The notes under the pieces were generated by a model. That model ran no database searches and was not told the origin of the DNA. It worked only from the letters and a program-made list of their open reading frames with translations. A stretch of DNA of 64,000 bases from Helianthus annuus (Eukaryota > Streptophyta > Magnoliopsida > Asterales > Asteraceae): contig NC_035444.2 of assembly GCF_002127325.2 (NCBI RefSeq), positions 85,780,286-85,844,285 on the forward strand. Direction: 5' to 3'. Positions 43,910 to 57,200 of the stretch are shown in pieces. The position numbers and the translations under genes were made by a program. How positions within the stretch are numbered: the first letter of the stretch is position 1; every line of letters begins with the position of its first letter.

Positions 43910-46900
43910 ATTTGATTTAATGTGGAGATTTCTTTTATAATAAAACATTCATAAAGAAAAACTTAAAACAATTATTGATCGATAAAAATGTATAGCTTAG
44001 CGTCAGCAACCTAAAATCATCATAGTGGTCGCAATATACCAACCAGAAAAAAAAAGAATAAATGTATGTTTGTGATATAAAAATTAGTTTTATAGTTTAT
44101 ATAATCAAAGATGAATCTTAGTATAATATTGAATTAAAACTTTGTTTGTTTTTGTTTAGAAACATGAATATTATATTATTATAAGGCGGATAGGGCTCAA
44201 AATTATCTTATCCAGGACCCAAATTTTTTTAGCATTTTCGGAGATGGCACTGTAAATAATTAGTGTTGGAAATCAGGCCTTTGATCGAATAAACAAACAC
44301 GCTATTTGAACAAACTTGTTCGACTCTTTTATTAATTTATCAATGAGAGCACACTAATTATATATATATATATATATATATGGAACCCATTAAGTGGAAG
44401 TTACATTTGAAATCAATCTCCACCGTCGGATCATGCTGAGATTAAATCTCAGCCACTTAAACTCACAAAATTAACCGCTATTGTGGCGGTTCAGAGCGGT
44501 TATTAGCGGTTTTCTTAATGGGTGGTTAGCTCCACATTTTCCTACCCATTATCTCCACAACTTTGGTGGTTATCTCCTAATGGGTGGTTAGCCCAACTTT
44601 TTAGCAAGTAGTGGGGATAGCGGTCTACGTAACTTCCAAGCATAATGTGTATAAAATACGTAGGGAGCATGAAAACATATTTCATTTTGTTGGTCACATA
44701 ACCAAGACAAACACTGCAGATTTCTCACAAGACATATTTCGTGCTATGCAGTACCTATTTTCAACAGCAGAGTTTGAATGCAAGGTAACTCTGATTTTCT
44801 ACATGGTGCGGAATTTAAGTGTATGATCCAAAAGTGACAAAATGCATATTATATATATTGTATTAGCAACTTAAGAAACTTTCCATTTCTGCTTTCTAAC
44901 AATGATTCTGAAGACAAGCAGGACTGGCTTATAGTTAGTCCGATCAGAGAAACACTCCCAAGTGTTGAGATCCTTTATTACGGCCAATGTTTCAGCCCTA
45001 CAAATCTCAGTTTGAGAGAGATTAGTGAAGAGGTGACCTTTTTTTATGTAATTTTACAATACCAATGCATCAAATTATACGATTTTAGAGTTGCATGCAT
45101 GCATGAGTGTATTTTTATTTTGTTGATTTTATTATATAATTGAAACCCCTCCACTTGATGTATCACATTTTAGCTTTCTAAAAAAACTTTTGTAGCCAAG
45201 CAGGACCAACACATCAGCCCGATCAAGAAAGAACAAAAGGTTTGTTCTACTTTAACAATACTGGAAAATGTTTGTTTTACTTTTAACACTACGGGTAAAA
45301 GTTTAGACATGCTGAATATTTATATTTCTTTTCATAAGTTTCAGACTAACACTAGCAGGAACAAAGTGGGGCAACGAGGGAAGTTGGGGTTGCAACTGCC
45401 CTTTAGCATATCTATATAATACGCGAATAGTGTCTTAAAAAAATATTTTTTCTCAACAGAACTTGCGGAGCACTTCAACTTATAGAAATGAAGTATATTT
45501 TCGAAGTTGACGATTACGAAAGCCAAGGTAAGATAAACTAAACAGTAGAGATGGAGACGTACATGTTTCATTGTTGTAATATAGTTATGCGTTTTTTTCA
45601 TCTCATCCGAGTGACATGGAAAAAAGTAGCAAATGATAAGTGAAAATGGATACATTTACATGTAGCAAAAGTAGATCCGAATGAAACCACAAACTAACTT
45701 GACAAGGTAATTTATTTTATTAAATATTCTACTAACCTACTTCATTAAATGTAATCAACAATGAATTTTGTTTTCTTGTAGGATGTGTATTTTTATGTTT
45801 ATTTTATTTTTTAGAAAGACAGTCTCATAGTTGAAAATTAGTTTTTTATGGACCAGTCGGGGTTAACATCAACATATAAACTTGACTAGGTAAATGACCC
45901 TATTACTTAATGTTTAATTTATATTATTAAGTAGTAATCATTTCTTTTACTTTTTTTTGGTTTCCATGTAAGATAAACAGGTTAAATCCAATGCACGATG
46001 AGCAACAGGTAAAGTTTATCTTTCATATATATAAAGACACACTGTGACAGGGCTGAGATATCGACAATATTGATAATTTTGCATAATTTTTTAATCATTC
46101 CATTTTTTGTCTTTCATGTAAGATGATTGAGATTCTAAACACTAAGAATGCTGACATGATGGTAGAGTTATGTTTACTCAACTGGTCCTTATTAACCGAG
46201 TTAGTTATTTAGAGGTTGCTAGAAGCATACCTATTACACCCACTTTCTCCTAAATTAGTTGAGTTAGTGGTATTTGCAAGTAAAGAACCATTTTATTAAG
46301 AAAATTCAAAAACCTTCAAAAGTAAATAACTTTTTTAAAAGACACGCTCTATCTACATGTTTTCTAATGTAATAACAAAAACATTAAAAGTTATATGTAT
46401 TAAGTCTTATATAAAAGTTGCACTAATAAAAAAAATATACTTAATACCAAAACGGCTTGCGAGTCAATCTGCAACTCCAAATTCTTCAACTTTATATCAT
46501 AATCACCCACTAAATTCACATCTGATTCCATTTTTATTTTCATGCAGGGTTGGCATTGATCAACGGCCTAGATTTTGGTAAGATTAGAAAACCAATCATT
46601 TGAGTAAATTCAGGAGCACATTTGTCCTTTTTACAACTCATCCTATATTTGCCATGTATTTAAATACCCTTGCATAAAGACTTTTGAGAATGCTTCACCA
46701 AGGGTAAACTTATCTTGGCACGGTGGGATATATTATCACATAAGAACATTTAAACCATGCCACATGTTGCCCCCTTGCTACCATATATTAGTGTTGATAC
46801 TTTGACAAATGGGCACCATGCATCAAGTCAACAAGTCAAAAAAAGGCCATCTTTGAGGTTAAAGAGGACGATCCAAAAGCCGAAAAAATTGAGGGAGTAA

Positions 46901-47330
46901 ACCATGTTTAACTGTTACAAAACTTTCCGACATTGTTGCCTACCGTTTACTTTTACATTAAAATGACATCATTTCATGTTTTGTCACTCTATCACTTTTA
47001 TTTTATATTGTTGTGTGGTTGTACACTATTCACGTTCGTTTTCCTTTTATAAATTAAAAATGGTGGTTTTGTTTATAATGTTGTTTAGACCTGTGTCCAC
47101 TTAATGTGGGTGTTTGGGATTGCTTATTTTGAGCTCGTTTTTGTAGTGTTTGGATAATGGGTTTTGAGAAGGAGTTTTAGTGGTTTGAAAAGAAGAAAAG
47201 GAAAAGTTAGATGGTTGCAACCTTTTCAAAAAAGGATATGGAAAAGAAGAAAAGGAGAAGCGTTCCCGAACACCCTCAATATATATTTGTTACGTTGTTA
47301 GCGTAAGCCATCCAACGGACGGGTATTAAA
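43910..47330. other. Decayed intergenic DNA with possible exon pieces
   Basis: Contains a TA microsatellite (44357-44382). An open piece at 44611-44784 ends at a donor-like AAG/GTAAC, and another at about 44922-45032 ends at GAG/GTGAC. They look like two exons of one gene, but I do not recognise the protein. They may be a captured fragment, since a Helitron end lies at 47334. Confidence 0.3.
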
Positions 47331-47334
47331 CTAG
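47308..47334 (+). mobile_element. Degenerate Helitron 3' terminus
   Basis: CCATCCAACGGACGG (stem with one mismatch) is followed by GTATTAAACTAG and a flanking T. The 5' end was not identified. Confidence 0.35.
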
Positions 47335-48063
47335 TTACAATGACCCTAACTATCTATTTATACTAAACTTATTCTAGTCCTAACCCGACTCAAACTCTAT
47401 TAATAAAATAAATAAACAAACTAGATAAACCTATCTAATAAACCTTGATGTCCAAGAAAACATCCCTAGACTAGAATTAGAAAACCTAATTAAAATAAAC
47501 TAAAACACTTAGCACCCTCCAACTTTTGAGTTATGACAAGATTAGTCCCAACAATTAGAACGTGGAACAATCTTAACCATCTTATATGCAAATGTTTGAT
47601 GAGATATTTGGCTTATATTCTATCATTTTTAGTGAACAAGTAACGTGGCTTTTTTAAATCGTGAATATATCGTTATGATATAGTTATTTTCACCTGTATT
47701 TGGTTATCCACCAGTTTATTATATTATTAATAATAAAGTCATGCTCGAACTAGATACGTCATGCGTGATGGTCCTCATGGAAAAATATGTACATGCCATT
47801 ATTGACAAATTGAGAGGGTCAAAAATTTCATATTGTTAGAAATTTGATAAAGTCATCGTTGATTTATAAATAGCATTAACAAGCATCCTTTTTTTGACTT
47901 TGTTAAATGTATGTTGTTTGATTAAAATTAAAAGTTAAAACTACTTTAAAACTACCACGAGATACATTTTGGATCACACTTTACCATACTTTATAATGAG
48001 AAGGGTTAAACCTAGATATTCCCAAAAATTTTGTTTTCATCTAAAAAGCCAGTCATTTGTAGA

Positions 48064-48192
48064 TCTTAGTAACATGGGAATATTTTAATTTAATCATCTA
48101 GAGAAATCTTAGTAGCATGGGAATATTTTAATCTAATCATCCAGAGAAATCTTAGTAACATGGGAATATTTTAATTTAGTCATCTAGAAGAA
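48064..48192 (+). repeat. 43-bp tandem repeat, three copies
   Basis: Units start TCTTAGTA at 48064, 48107 and 48150 with exact 43-bp spacing and few differences. Confidence 0.8.
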
Positions 48193-48439
48193 AATTCAGC
48201 CACAGGCTTTTACCGACAGAATATCTATTGAAGCACTCAAATTGTTGAACACTAGCACTCGCTAATTGGTTCTGACAAATTATTGTTTTGCCCCTAACTC
48301 TAAATTACACGCTTGCCATCATTTTAGTTAATTTTTTTTATCATAACTATGATGGTTTTTTCTTTACTTGGTTAACTCGATTTATCTTTTTTGATATCCT
48401 GTTAAAAATGCGTACATGTTATTAAAGTGAGAAATATTT

Positions 48440-48478
48440 GGTTTAACGCCCTGCAACACGGGCGACGCATAACTCTAG
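48440..48478 (+). mobile_element. Helitron 3' terminus
   Basis: The GC hairpin CCCTGCAACACGGG is followed by CGACGCATAACTCTAG and a flanking T, very like the end at 20878. The 5' end was not located. The 0.9 kb to its left has no gene. Confidence 0.5.
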
Positions 48479-48589
48479 TTGTTGAACATTCACCAAAATA
48501 TCAGGTTTTAATTAACAAGGAGGACCAATGGGGTAAAGTTTGTTTATCTTCTACCTGCTATTCTTATATAATTTGTCTTTAGGGCTGTA

Positions 48590-49130
48590 AACGAGCCGAG
48601 TCGAGCCGAGCTAGACCCAGCTCGAGCTCGGCTCGAACTCGATTTGAGCTGGCTCGCTCGAGCTCGAATTTCAAATCGAGCTGAGATTTGAGGCTCGAGC
48701 TCGACTCGATTAGAATTCAAGCTAGCTTGGCTTGGCTCAATCTAGCTTGAACTAATAAAGAACCACAAAATTTACTACTTAAAAAGCCCTTAAAATGAAT
48801 TTACTCATAGACTAAGGGCCATAATTGTCATTTAATTTAACCGTATGGCTAAATATGCAAGTATAAATAATTAATTCAGTTAGTAGATTGTCTTTACCTT
48901 CTTTAATAGAGTAGATACTCCCCTAGTTTTTGTTTTCTAAGTGATGTGTGACAAAAAAATAAGGATGTAAACCTTATCGAGCCAGCTCACGACGAGCCAA
49001 GCCAAGCTCGAGCTCGGCTCGTTTACAAACCGAGCCGAGCTGCCTCGTTTACAACCGAGCCGGCTCGTTTACAACCGAGCCAATTTCTAGGTGAGCTTTC
49101 TTCGAGCGAGCAGCGAGTTTTTTGAATACC
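48590..49130 (+). repeat. CGAGCTCGGCTCG-type repeat region
   Basis: Two clusters (48590-48740 and 48980-49110) dense in GAGCCGAGC, GCTCGAGCTCG and GGCTCGTTTACA words. The same family occurs inverted at 23390-23505. Confidence 0.55.
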
Positions 49131-49264
49131 CCTATTTGTCCTGGTGATTGGAATGAAACAATATAAATATTTGTATTTAAAAAAAATTTAAAACTGAGAT
49201 GATGATCGAAATGGATCAAAATCTATCTTATTTTCTTAATTGACAACAAACTGGAACAATATAA

Positions 49265-49600
49265 CTAGTTGTACATGGAAGTTAGTTCATGAGAAGCTGA
49301 CATATTCTTATAAATTTCAAAGATGAGCCTGCTCTCGAACTCATCTCTAGAACCAGATCCCTTTGATTTCAATTTGGTTTTCTTCTTGGATGAGCTTGCC
49401 TCTTGTTGTTGTTCCAAGGCTCGGTCCAAGTTGAACAACTTCTTGATCTTCGAAAACCGACCATGGTGGCTTTGATCTCCAAACCTAGCAGTCTTCATGT
49501 CTTTTCGAAGATCAGGGCTGCCATCATCGTAGACTTTGCTCCTCCAAGCCTTATTAATATCAACCGAAGTAGTTGAAAAGCTTCGTGTTAGCCTCTCCAT
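49265..49600 (-). CDS. Small uncharacterised protein
   Basis: An intact 111-codon frame begins MERLTRSFSTTSVDINKAWR. It has a basic SKIKKLFNLD segment, then a Gln/Ser/Lys-rich linker (QQQEASSSKKKTK) and a C-terminal helical part (DEFESRLIFEIYKNMSASHE). There is no signal peptide or membrane segment. A minus-strand TATATAAA at 49683-49676 is about 76 bp upstream of the ATG, and the 5' leader is CT-rich, so it looks like a real single-exon gene. I do not recognise the family. Confidence 0.6.
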   Translation of the reverse strand: MERLTRSFSTTSVDINKAWRSKVYDDGSPDLRKDMKTARFGDQSHHGRFSKIKKLFNLDRALEQQQEASSSKKKTKLKSKGSGSRDEFESRLIFEIYKNMSASHELTSMYN

Positions 49601-49675
49601 TCAGTGTGTGTGGTTGGGAGATAGAAATAGAGAGGAGAGGGGGGAGTGAGTTTGCAGGAATGAATTTGTTGCTAG

Positions 49676-49683
49676 TTTATATA
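49676..49683 (-). promoter_or_regulatory. TATA box of the small gene
   Basis: Minus strand TATATAAA, at a normal distance from the ATG at 49600. Confidence 0.6.
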
Positions 49684-49689
49684 CAAGAA

Positions 49690-51369
49690 AGAATGAAACA
49701 TACGACCCTTAGGTGCCACAGAAAAGGCTTTCAAACTAACCATGCGTAGCTTAAGCTATGTACATATATATATATATAATATTAGTGGAGGGGATTTTTC
49801 TTTTCTGTAATAATAGAAAAATAATTTTTAAATAAAAAAAATCTTCATTTAATTAATGTTATCAATAAAAGCATATATAGATAAATTTATAATTTTAGTT
49901 TATTGTGTTTCCCAAATTAGCTAACTAAATTAATAACACATTTTAAAATGTAATCTTTCAAAACAACCTAACTGATGGTGAAAGGCAATTTTTTATACGT
50001 GTAACAAAAAAATGTATTATAAATTTCGATATGCATATGATAAATTTTAAAATATGTAGAATAAAATGTCTTTGTCTAATTGATGCGATAAAAATAATTA
50101 ATGAGAGTAGTTATAAACTATTTATTGTTTTGGAAATGGTTATTGTACAAGAGAACCAATTCGTAAGAAGTGTAGGAGACATTCAAAGATAAGGGTATTT
50201 TAGGAAGATCCAATATTGCTGACTCATAAACCCAATTCCCCCATGTTTTTCAAACAACTATAACTTTTTCATAGGATAATATTTAAAAAATTACACCGAA
50301 TTAACGAGAATTTCATTCTCTTTTAAGTAAATCTCAATTAACAACCATGTTGTTAGACCCCATTATCACTATAGACGCCCCCTAAGAAACCATTCTCCAT
50401 TTACACCCTCAACGTTTCCAATTCGCTACATTTTACAACCTTCTGTTTGTTAACCATTAGGTTGACCGGTTGCACCAGAGGATTTTCTTAATCTTCACCA
50501 CCACCACTAATCATCATCATTGAAATTCGGACCACCAATTTAAATCCACCCCTCAACCATAACCATTCTACATTCCACAACCACCACTCCACAACCATTC
50601 AATACTATCATCACCACCATGCCACCAGAAACGAATTTTTCGTTTCACCACTACTCACCTACATATGAAACCATGGCCCAAGAATCAACCAAAACATTAA
50701 AACCCAAAAACCAAATTTAAATTCACGAACACTCTTCACAGAGTCAAACCAATCGACTATAATCAATTCAACAATAACCATATATAACTACCAATATGTA
50801 TAGCAAAGAAATGAGAATCAAAGATCGACCTTGAAATTTACATCAACAAATAAACAATATTCGAGTAGGCCATTGACTAAGCTTTCTTTAGCTCGGACTA
50901 GACTAAAATATTCACAAGCCAACAACCACCGCTGGAAAAACCTCTATCCGATTCCTCAACAATGTCGCTTATCACTGATAACTTCAACCGAATCTACATC
51001 ACCGCTGCTTATCATAGCAGGTAGACGACGATATGTGTTCGAATCATCACACCGGTTTTGTATCGATTGAAACCCTGACCCGATACGTTTTTGCATGGAA
51101 TCACCACGTTAGAACACAATTTGAAACCCTGACACACAAATTGTAGCAGGTAGACGGACACAAATTGTCGAGTAACCACAAATCACAACTGCATTGCTTA
51201 ATCATCATGCCAGTTCTTCGTTCTCTTCTCCTGGTTCCAACCTGTCTCGTACTATAATCGTATTATGAACAAGACAAACCTTAGCAGCAGCAGCAACAAC
51301 AACAACAACACAACAGATAGTTTACAATTATGGAGGATTTTGCCTCATTTACTTGTTTCTAGAACTAAC
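49690..51369. other. Intergenic sequence
   Basis: AT-rich DNA with a TA stretch near 49767, and a CCACC/CATCA-rich low-complexity part at 50480-50640. Short open frames at 50831 and 51265 show no family resemblance and are not called. Confidence 0.4.
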
Positions 51370-52876
51370 TGTCGGAGCCCCCGACCCCTATCCCGGGAGT
51401 GGGTGCCGCGAGCATCCAGATCAGTGGTATCGGTGTTTATTAATTTAGCAGCGGAATACATCAGGACCATAGTTAGGAAATATTTTATCAGAGTTAAACA
51501 CCAAACTTTTTAGAATAATAAATCATTGGGGTAAAACCCAAGTTCCTTTGACAATACATTTGTAGGGATAAACCCTAATTGTTGAAAACAAAAACTCCTT
51601 TTTATTTAGGTAACTTTTATAGCCACTTTTTCAAGCCTTCTGTGCTCTCCAGCTGGCTTCTATTGGCTTTCACATTTTGTTACCTGAAAAGCATTTAAAA
51701 ACATTTTATTAGCAAGAAATACTGGCGAGTGCATCCCAGTTTAATCAAAACAACTTTTATAATTTCACAGTATTGAGAGCGATTACAATGTTTATATCTA
51801 CACAATTACTCATTCAGCACTGTCAATCCTGACTGATGGGTCATATTACTCATTGGCTACCCGTCGTCCAATGGCAACTCTTTCACATTTTGTGTACAAA
51901 ACCCCAACATACCGACAGTAATTGAAGAATACATAGACTCAATCACTGTTAATTATATTTTAAAACATTTAAGGTTTTGTAAAACTGTTTGGTAGAAAAA
52001 GAGAATGAATCACAAAAAGATTTACAAAAAGAGAATGTACTCACAAAAAGATTTACAAAAAGAGAATGTACTCACAAAAAGATTTACAAAAATAGAATAT
52101 ACTCACAAAAAGATTTACAAAAAGAGAATGTCCTCACTTTGTTTACTTAGGTAAAACTAAAGCTTCCTAGGAATCTCCAGGTTATTATCTATTAAAATTA
52201 AACAATGCGCACGTGTTAGTAAAATAACCCAAATTACATTAACCTTACAACTCGAGACAGAATTCCAATGGCTGAGTCAGGCAGAGTCGACATGCATTAC
52301 GGAATCCTAGATCAATCGAGTGTAACACAAGACAGAACTCCAACGACTGAGTCAGGTAGAGCCTTGATGCGTTATGGAGCCCTAAATCGATCGTGTAGGG
52401 TAATAGCAGGGTTATAGTACTTACAACGAGGCAGAGCTTGGCTTTATAGTGGGTATTATGCCCGAGTATAACTTATACAATTCAGAAATTGAGAGAGAAC
52501 TTTAGAAATGAACGAATTCAAATGAAGCTCGTCGATCCAATTTATAGGCTGATTCTATGGCGGCTCGCGCCCCGCGAAAGAGAAGGCTTCGGCCTTCGTA
52601 GCCCGCGAGGGACTATGTGTCGAGTACAGCTTGGTCGAGTCAATGGCCTAGCTTGGGTGACTCACTGGACACGTGGCACAATGCCTTGTTTGGCACACCA
52701 AGGCAGTCGCGGCCCGCGACAACATGAGCTAAGGCAGTCGCGCCCCGCGAGCGACTCCTGAACTTGGTTTTTCTTGAATTTTATAAGTATAAGGGTATTT
52801 CGGGCTCGTTTCTTGTGTACGAGGTATATTTAGGAACGTTTAGGGTTACGTTAAGGGTTCTAGGAGGGTTGTTATA
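51370..52876 (-). mobile_element. Probable solo LTR
   Basis: The 1507-bp unit is flanked by CTAAC on both sides (51365-51369 and 52877-52881). On the minus strand it starts TATAACAACCC, which would be a TG terminus with one change, and ends GGCTCCGACA. A minus-strand TATA box lies at 52546-52541, just after a cluster of TCGCGCCCCGCGA-type words (52755-52560). Inside are a 30-bp-scale tandem repeat (52010-52130) and a 75-bp-scale duplication (52250-52400). Confidence 0.55.
52010..52135 (+). repeat. Tandem repeat, about 30-bp unit
   Basis: About four copies of a CACAAAAAGATTTACAAAAA...AATGTACT unit inside the solo LTR. Confidence 0.7.
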
Positions 52877-52881
52877 CTAAC

Positions 52882-53020
52882 AAATTAGTATGAAGGATTT
52901 TTGTGGTGAAATGTTAAAGGGAGATTTAGGGGAAATAGATATATGGTTACAATGAGAGATAAAATTGGGAAGAGGGGAGATGTTGAAGATGATAGGAGAT
53001 TAGGATCAAGGGCCAGTGAG

Positions 53021-53091
<71 letters not shown>

Positions 53092-53092
53092 G

Positions 53093-53124
<32 letters not shown>

Positions 53125-53739
53125 TAATAATAATATAAGGATCAAGGGCAATAACATCATTTCACCCTCTTGGTAATGGTCGACTCACAGAAGGTTGTAA
53201 AGTGTAGCGTGTTGGAAACGTTGAGGATGTAAATGGACAAAAGTATCTTAGGGCATCTAGAGTTATAATGGTGTCTAACCACAATGTTGTAAACTAAGGT
53301 TTACTTTTCTCTTTTATTTGAGTAGGCTATTGCTATAGTCTTCTTAATTTTTAATTATTTTTATAGGATACTTGATTAAAAATTCAATATAAATCATTAT
53401 GTGATTACACTTCCAATATGATTTGTTATAATCGGTGTTATTATTGTTACGCTTATTACGTGATTACACATTCAATAATGAGAAATTAAATTTTATGCTT
53501 TATTACGTGATTAAATCTGTAATATTCAACATTACGTGATTATTATAGGTTGACTTGTTAATGTTTTCTATTACATTTATACTTAATACGTGATTAGACC
53601 TGAAATATTAGGCATTCCGTGAAATATTATGTATTATATGTTCTGTTTTTTATTAACATTATGGTTAGTACGTATTACATAGTCACTTAGTGGGTTTGCA
53701 CATAAAAACTGTAATGAAATCACATAATGGATATTCTGT
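52882..53739. other. Intergenic sequence
   Basis: Apart from the microsatellite, AT-rich DNA with recurring ATTACGTGATTA phrases at 53395-53600. No gene; the open frames across the microsatellite are artefacts of a three-base repeat. Confidence 0.5.
53021..53135 (+). repeat. AAT trinucleotide microsatellite
   Basis: About 38 near-perfect AAT units with two interruptions (AAG and AAC variants). Confidence 0.95.
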
Positions 53740-54288
53740 AACACCCCAAAAACGGGTTTGGTAATCAAACCACGCTAATTTAGATGAACGGGTAAAATAC
53801 CGTTAATGGTAAAGGTTAACCCGATAAACATTAAGATTTAATTAAATAAAACTAATGTTAGATAAAAGATAAATAAATGCTTTAGTAAATAAAGCTTATA
53901 AAAAAAAAAGAAAGAAAAGAAGCCCGGGTTAACGGAAGTTAAAATAAACGGGTTATAACCTCCCCGAACTTACTAAATTAACTAGGAATATTTAACCTAG
54001 TTAATAAGAGGTAATATTGGTGGCCCTGTTTATAATAAAACCATACACAAAGGGCTAAAATGGACAATTGGAAAAGTTGTTTTATTAAAAGACAAATAAA
54101 ACACAAAAACACACACATGTAGGTGTGTGTGTGTGCGCGTACAAAGAAGAGGTGGAAGGGGCAAACCCTTGTTCTTGATAATCCTCTCAAAAATCACTCA
54201 ATCCAAATCGAACTTGAAGCAATTATAATGCATGTTTGAAGTTTTGTTGAGTATTACTTCATCCTAACACAAGGTATGTTTCAAATTC
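53740..54288 (+). repeat. Truncated Ty3-type LTR start
   Basis: Begins TGTAACACCCCAAAAACGGG, then has TAACTAGG...AACCTAGTTAA and an ACACACACATGTAGG stretch also seen, in inverted order, near the right end of the neighbouring LTR (57050-57250). It is cut at 54288 by that LTR. Confidence 0.45.
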
Positions 54289-57200
54289 TGTAAGACCCTA
54301 ATCATGATTTGACCTAAAACGACGCAGCGGAAAATGAACCGTAAAATTTCTTTCTTTTAACTACTCTATCATACTTGAATACCGTTTAGGTCAACCCTTT
54401 TAACATAAATACATCATTCATCATTTATTTAATGTAACTATGTTAACAAATAATTACAAACAACATGACCACTTTCCCGTACAATCCATAATCTTCAACT
54501 CGAACCTTGTTCACTTGTCCATCATGAATATCTAACTAACCTGTGGTCACCATATATAACCAACACGTTAGTACATGGTAAGATCATTTAAAATTTAATA
54601 CATACACTTAAAAGGCTATATCACATTCTAACTACGTAAGGTATTCCATTGAAACATCCTCTCAATTTTATTTACTCGAGTCCGACATCAATTCCTCGAG
54701 AGTCCGGCATTCCCATACATGCACTCCATTTATTTCATTCTCAATAGTAACATGGTTAGGAGTACGTAATCACAAACATATTGAAAACCCACATTTTTAC
54801 ATATACGTATACCAGTGATCTACAATCATTAGATTACAACACGTGTATACACTTTCATATATCTAAGTACATTCCTACGTATTCCATTCATATGCACGTA
54901 CATACAAGTTCACACTACTTACACACGCTACAGTTCCATATCTACATACATACATACAAGTCACATTCACTTATTTGTAAGTTGAGTCTTATCTACAATC
55001 ATATCAACACAAATCAATGCAATTACAAACAAACATAACTGACTAACTTCCAACAAACATGATGAACATTTCATTAACATAATGAACATTCAGCAACATA
55101 ATGAACATTCTATTAACACGATGAACATTCAACAACATAACAAACATTCTATTAACACGATGAACATTCAACAACATAATGAACCTTCCATTAACACGAT
55201 GAACATTCAGCAACATAATGAACATTCCATTAACACGATGAACATTCAACAACATATTGAACATTCTACTAACACGATGAACATTCAGCAACATAATGAA
55301 CATTCTATTAACACGATGAACATTCAGCAACATAATGAACATTCCATTAACACGATGAACATTCAGCAACATAATGACCATTCTATTAATACGATGAACA
55401 TTCAACAACATAATGAGCATTCCATTAACACGATGAACATTCAGCAACATAATGAACATTCTATTAACACGATGAACATTCCATTAACACGATGAACATT
55501 CAGCAACATAATGAACATTCCATTAACACGATGGACATTCAGCAACATAATGAACATTCTATTAACACGATGAGACTATCATCTTAATTTACATTAAGGA
55601 TAGACGAAGTTCATATGAACTTACCTTGGTACTTACCCTTACCCGTAAATTTTTACATGGTTTCCTATATACAACATACCAAACTTCATTTATAAATAAG
55701 AAATGATTCCGGAAATCACTTACCTTAAGTGTCCGTATTCGCATCCTTTTGACCCGTTAGCCTTCCATGCTTCCATCCATCTTGACATGATCCCTATACT
55801 TTCATGTCATCGCATTCACATTCTTGTTAGCATGCATGATTGTACATATTAACTATCATATCAAATTCATGTTTCACATTTGACTTTCATTAGTCAATTC
55901 CAACAAGCATAAGGCATATTTCCACAAGTCAATCTTTTCAAACTCATATAATTCCTCACGTTCATCACATATAACACATATGGATATAACACGTATCATA
56001 TGACTTTCTATAATATTACAATTGTGACAAAAAGTCTAACATTGCTACTTATGCACCGTTGACTTTCAGAAAGTCAACGATTTATCATATGAACTTTCGA
56101 CTTAACCTCATACATCTATGTCATTGTAGTAGACTATACTAATGACACTATATACATTTCATACTCACATGATCATCTAGTTATATGTACACACCAAACA
56201 TATTCAATTCCGTTCATTCTAGTAACATAATTCTACAACTAACACCATGACCTATGCTTAACAACCCAACATCATTCTAACTTCATCCTGTTCTAATGAT
56301 CTCATATGCTTCACATTTAGAGTACTTTTACTTATCAATTTTGATTAAGCAATTATTCAAACATGTAGTAAACATCATACCACTCCAACATAGAGTACAA
56401 TATTCTAATGCATACTTTTACCAAATAACATGGCCAACCAAATCCTACATGAATTCCATCTAAAATAGATTTCTCATGTTTAGTTATCATCAAATACATC
56501 ATATCCCCATATTATACGATTTCATCCATTACTTGCATACCATTTCATCTATTAATCTCACCTAGGCATTTCATCAAACACTTGGTGTGCATGCCACATT
56601 TTATGCATAATGTACAAGTGTTTCATAGTTTACTTCCTACTTCATGCTTTCATTCATCAATTAACACAAAAACATCAACAAATTCATATCACATTCAATC
56701 TACCTAACAAGAACGCATTACATACAACATATCACAACAAGATTTGAACAAGGATTGGACATGGGTGACACACCCACGTCGCCATCTTCACCACTAGAAG
56801 TGGGTTTCACCTCCAAACATCAAATTACCCCAAACCACTCATAATCCATGTCCTATATGATGATTCTAACACATACTCATACTCAAATTCATACAATTTC
56901 ATGATTTCTAACATAACCCACTTCGTGCATAATCACCATTCTAAGTTTTAAGACATACCTTATGATCCCCTTGTAAAGGTGATCAATAATCCATGTTCGG
57001 TTGTGAATTTAAGCCTTGATTCACTCTTCAATTTGATGGTTTTAGTTGAGTTAGGTTGTTGGCTCTTTGGAGCTCCTGAACATTCAAGAACACACATAAA
57101 GTGTGTGTTTGTGTGTGGTGATATTTCATTTTAATAACCCAAGTTCCATCTTGTTCTATTTGGCCCCTCGTGTTTGTCACTTAACATTATTTGCACTACT

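Noticed and set aside
44611..45032. Intact gene
   Set aside because: Two exon-like pieces only, unidentified; no start, promoter or continuing exons could be supported.
52885..53176. Poly-Leu and poly-Asn open frames
   Set aside because: Direct translation of an AAT microsatellite.
55043..55495. 137-138 codon frames on both strands
   Set aside because: By-products of a 39-bp tandem repeat without stops; no start context or domain.
55082..55575. CRISPR-like array
   Set aside because: Units are contiguous 39-bp repeats without unique spacers, in a plant LTR.
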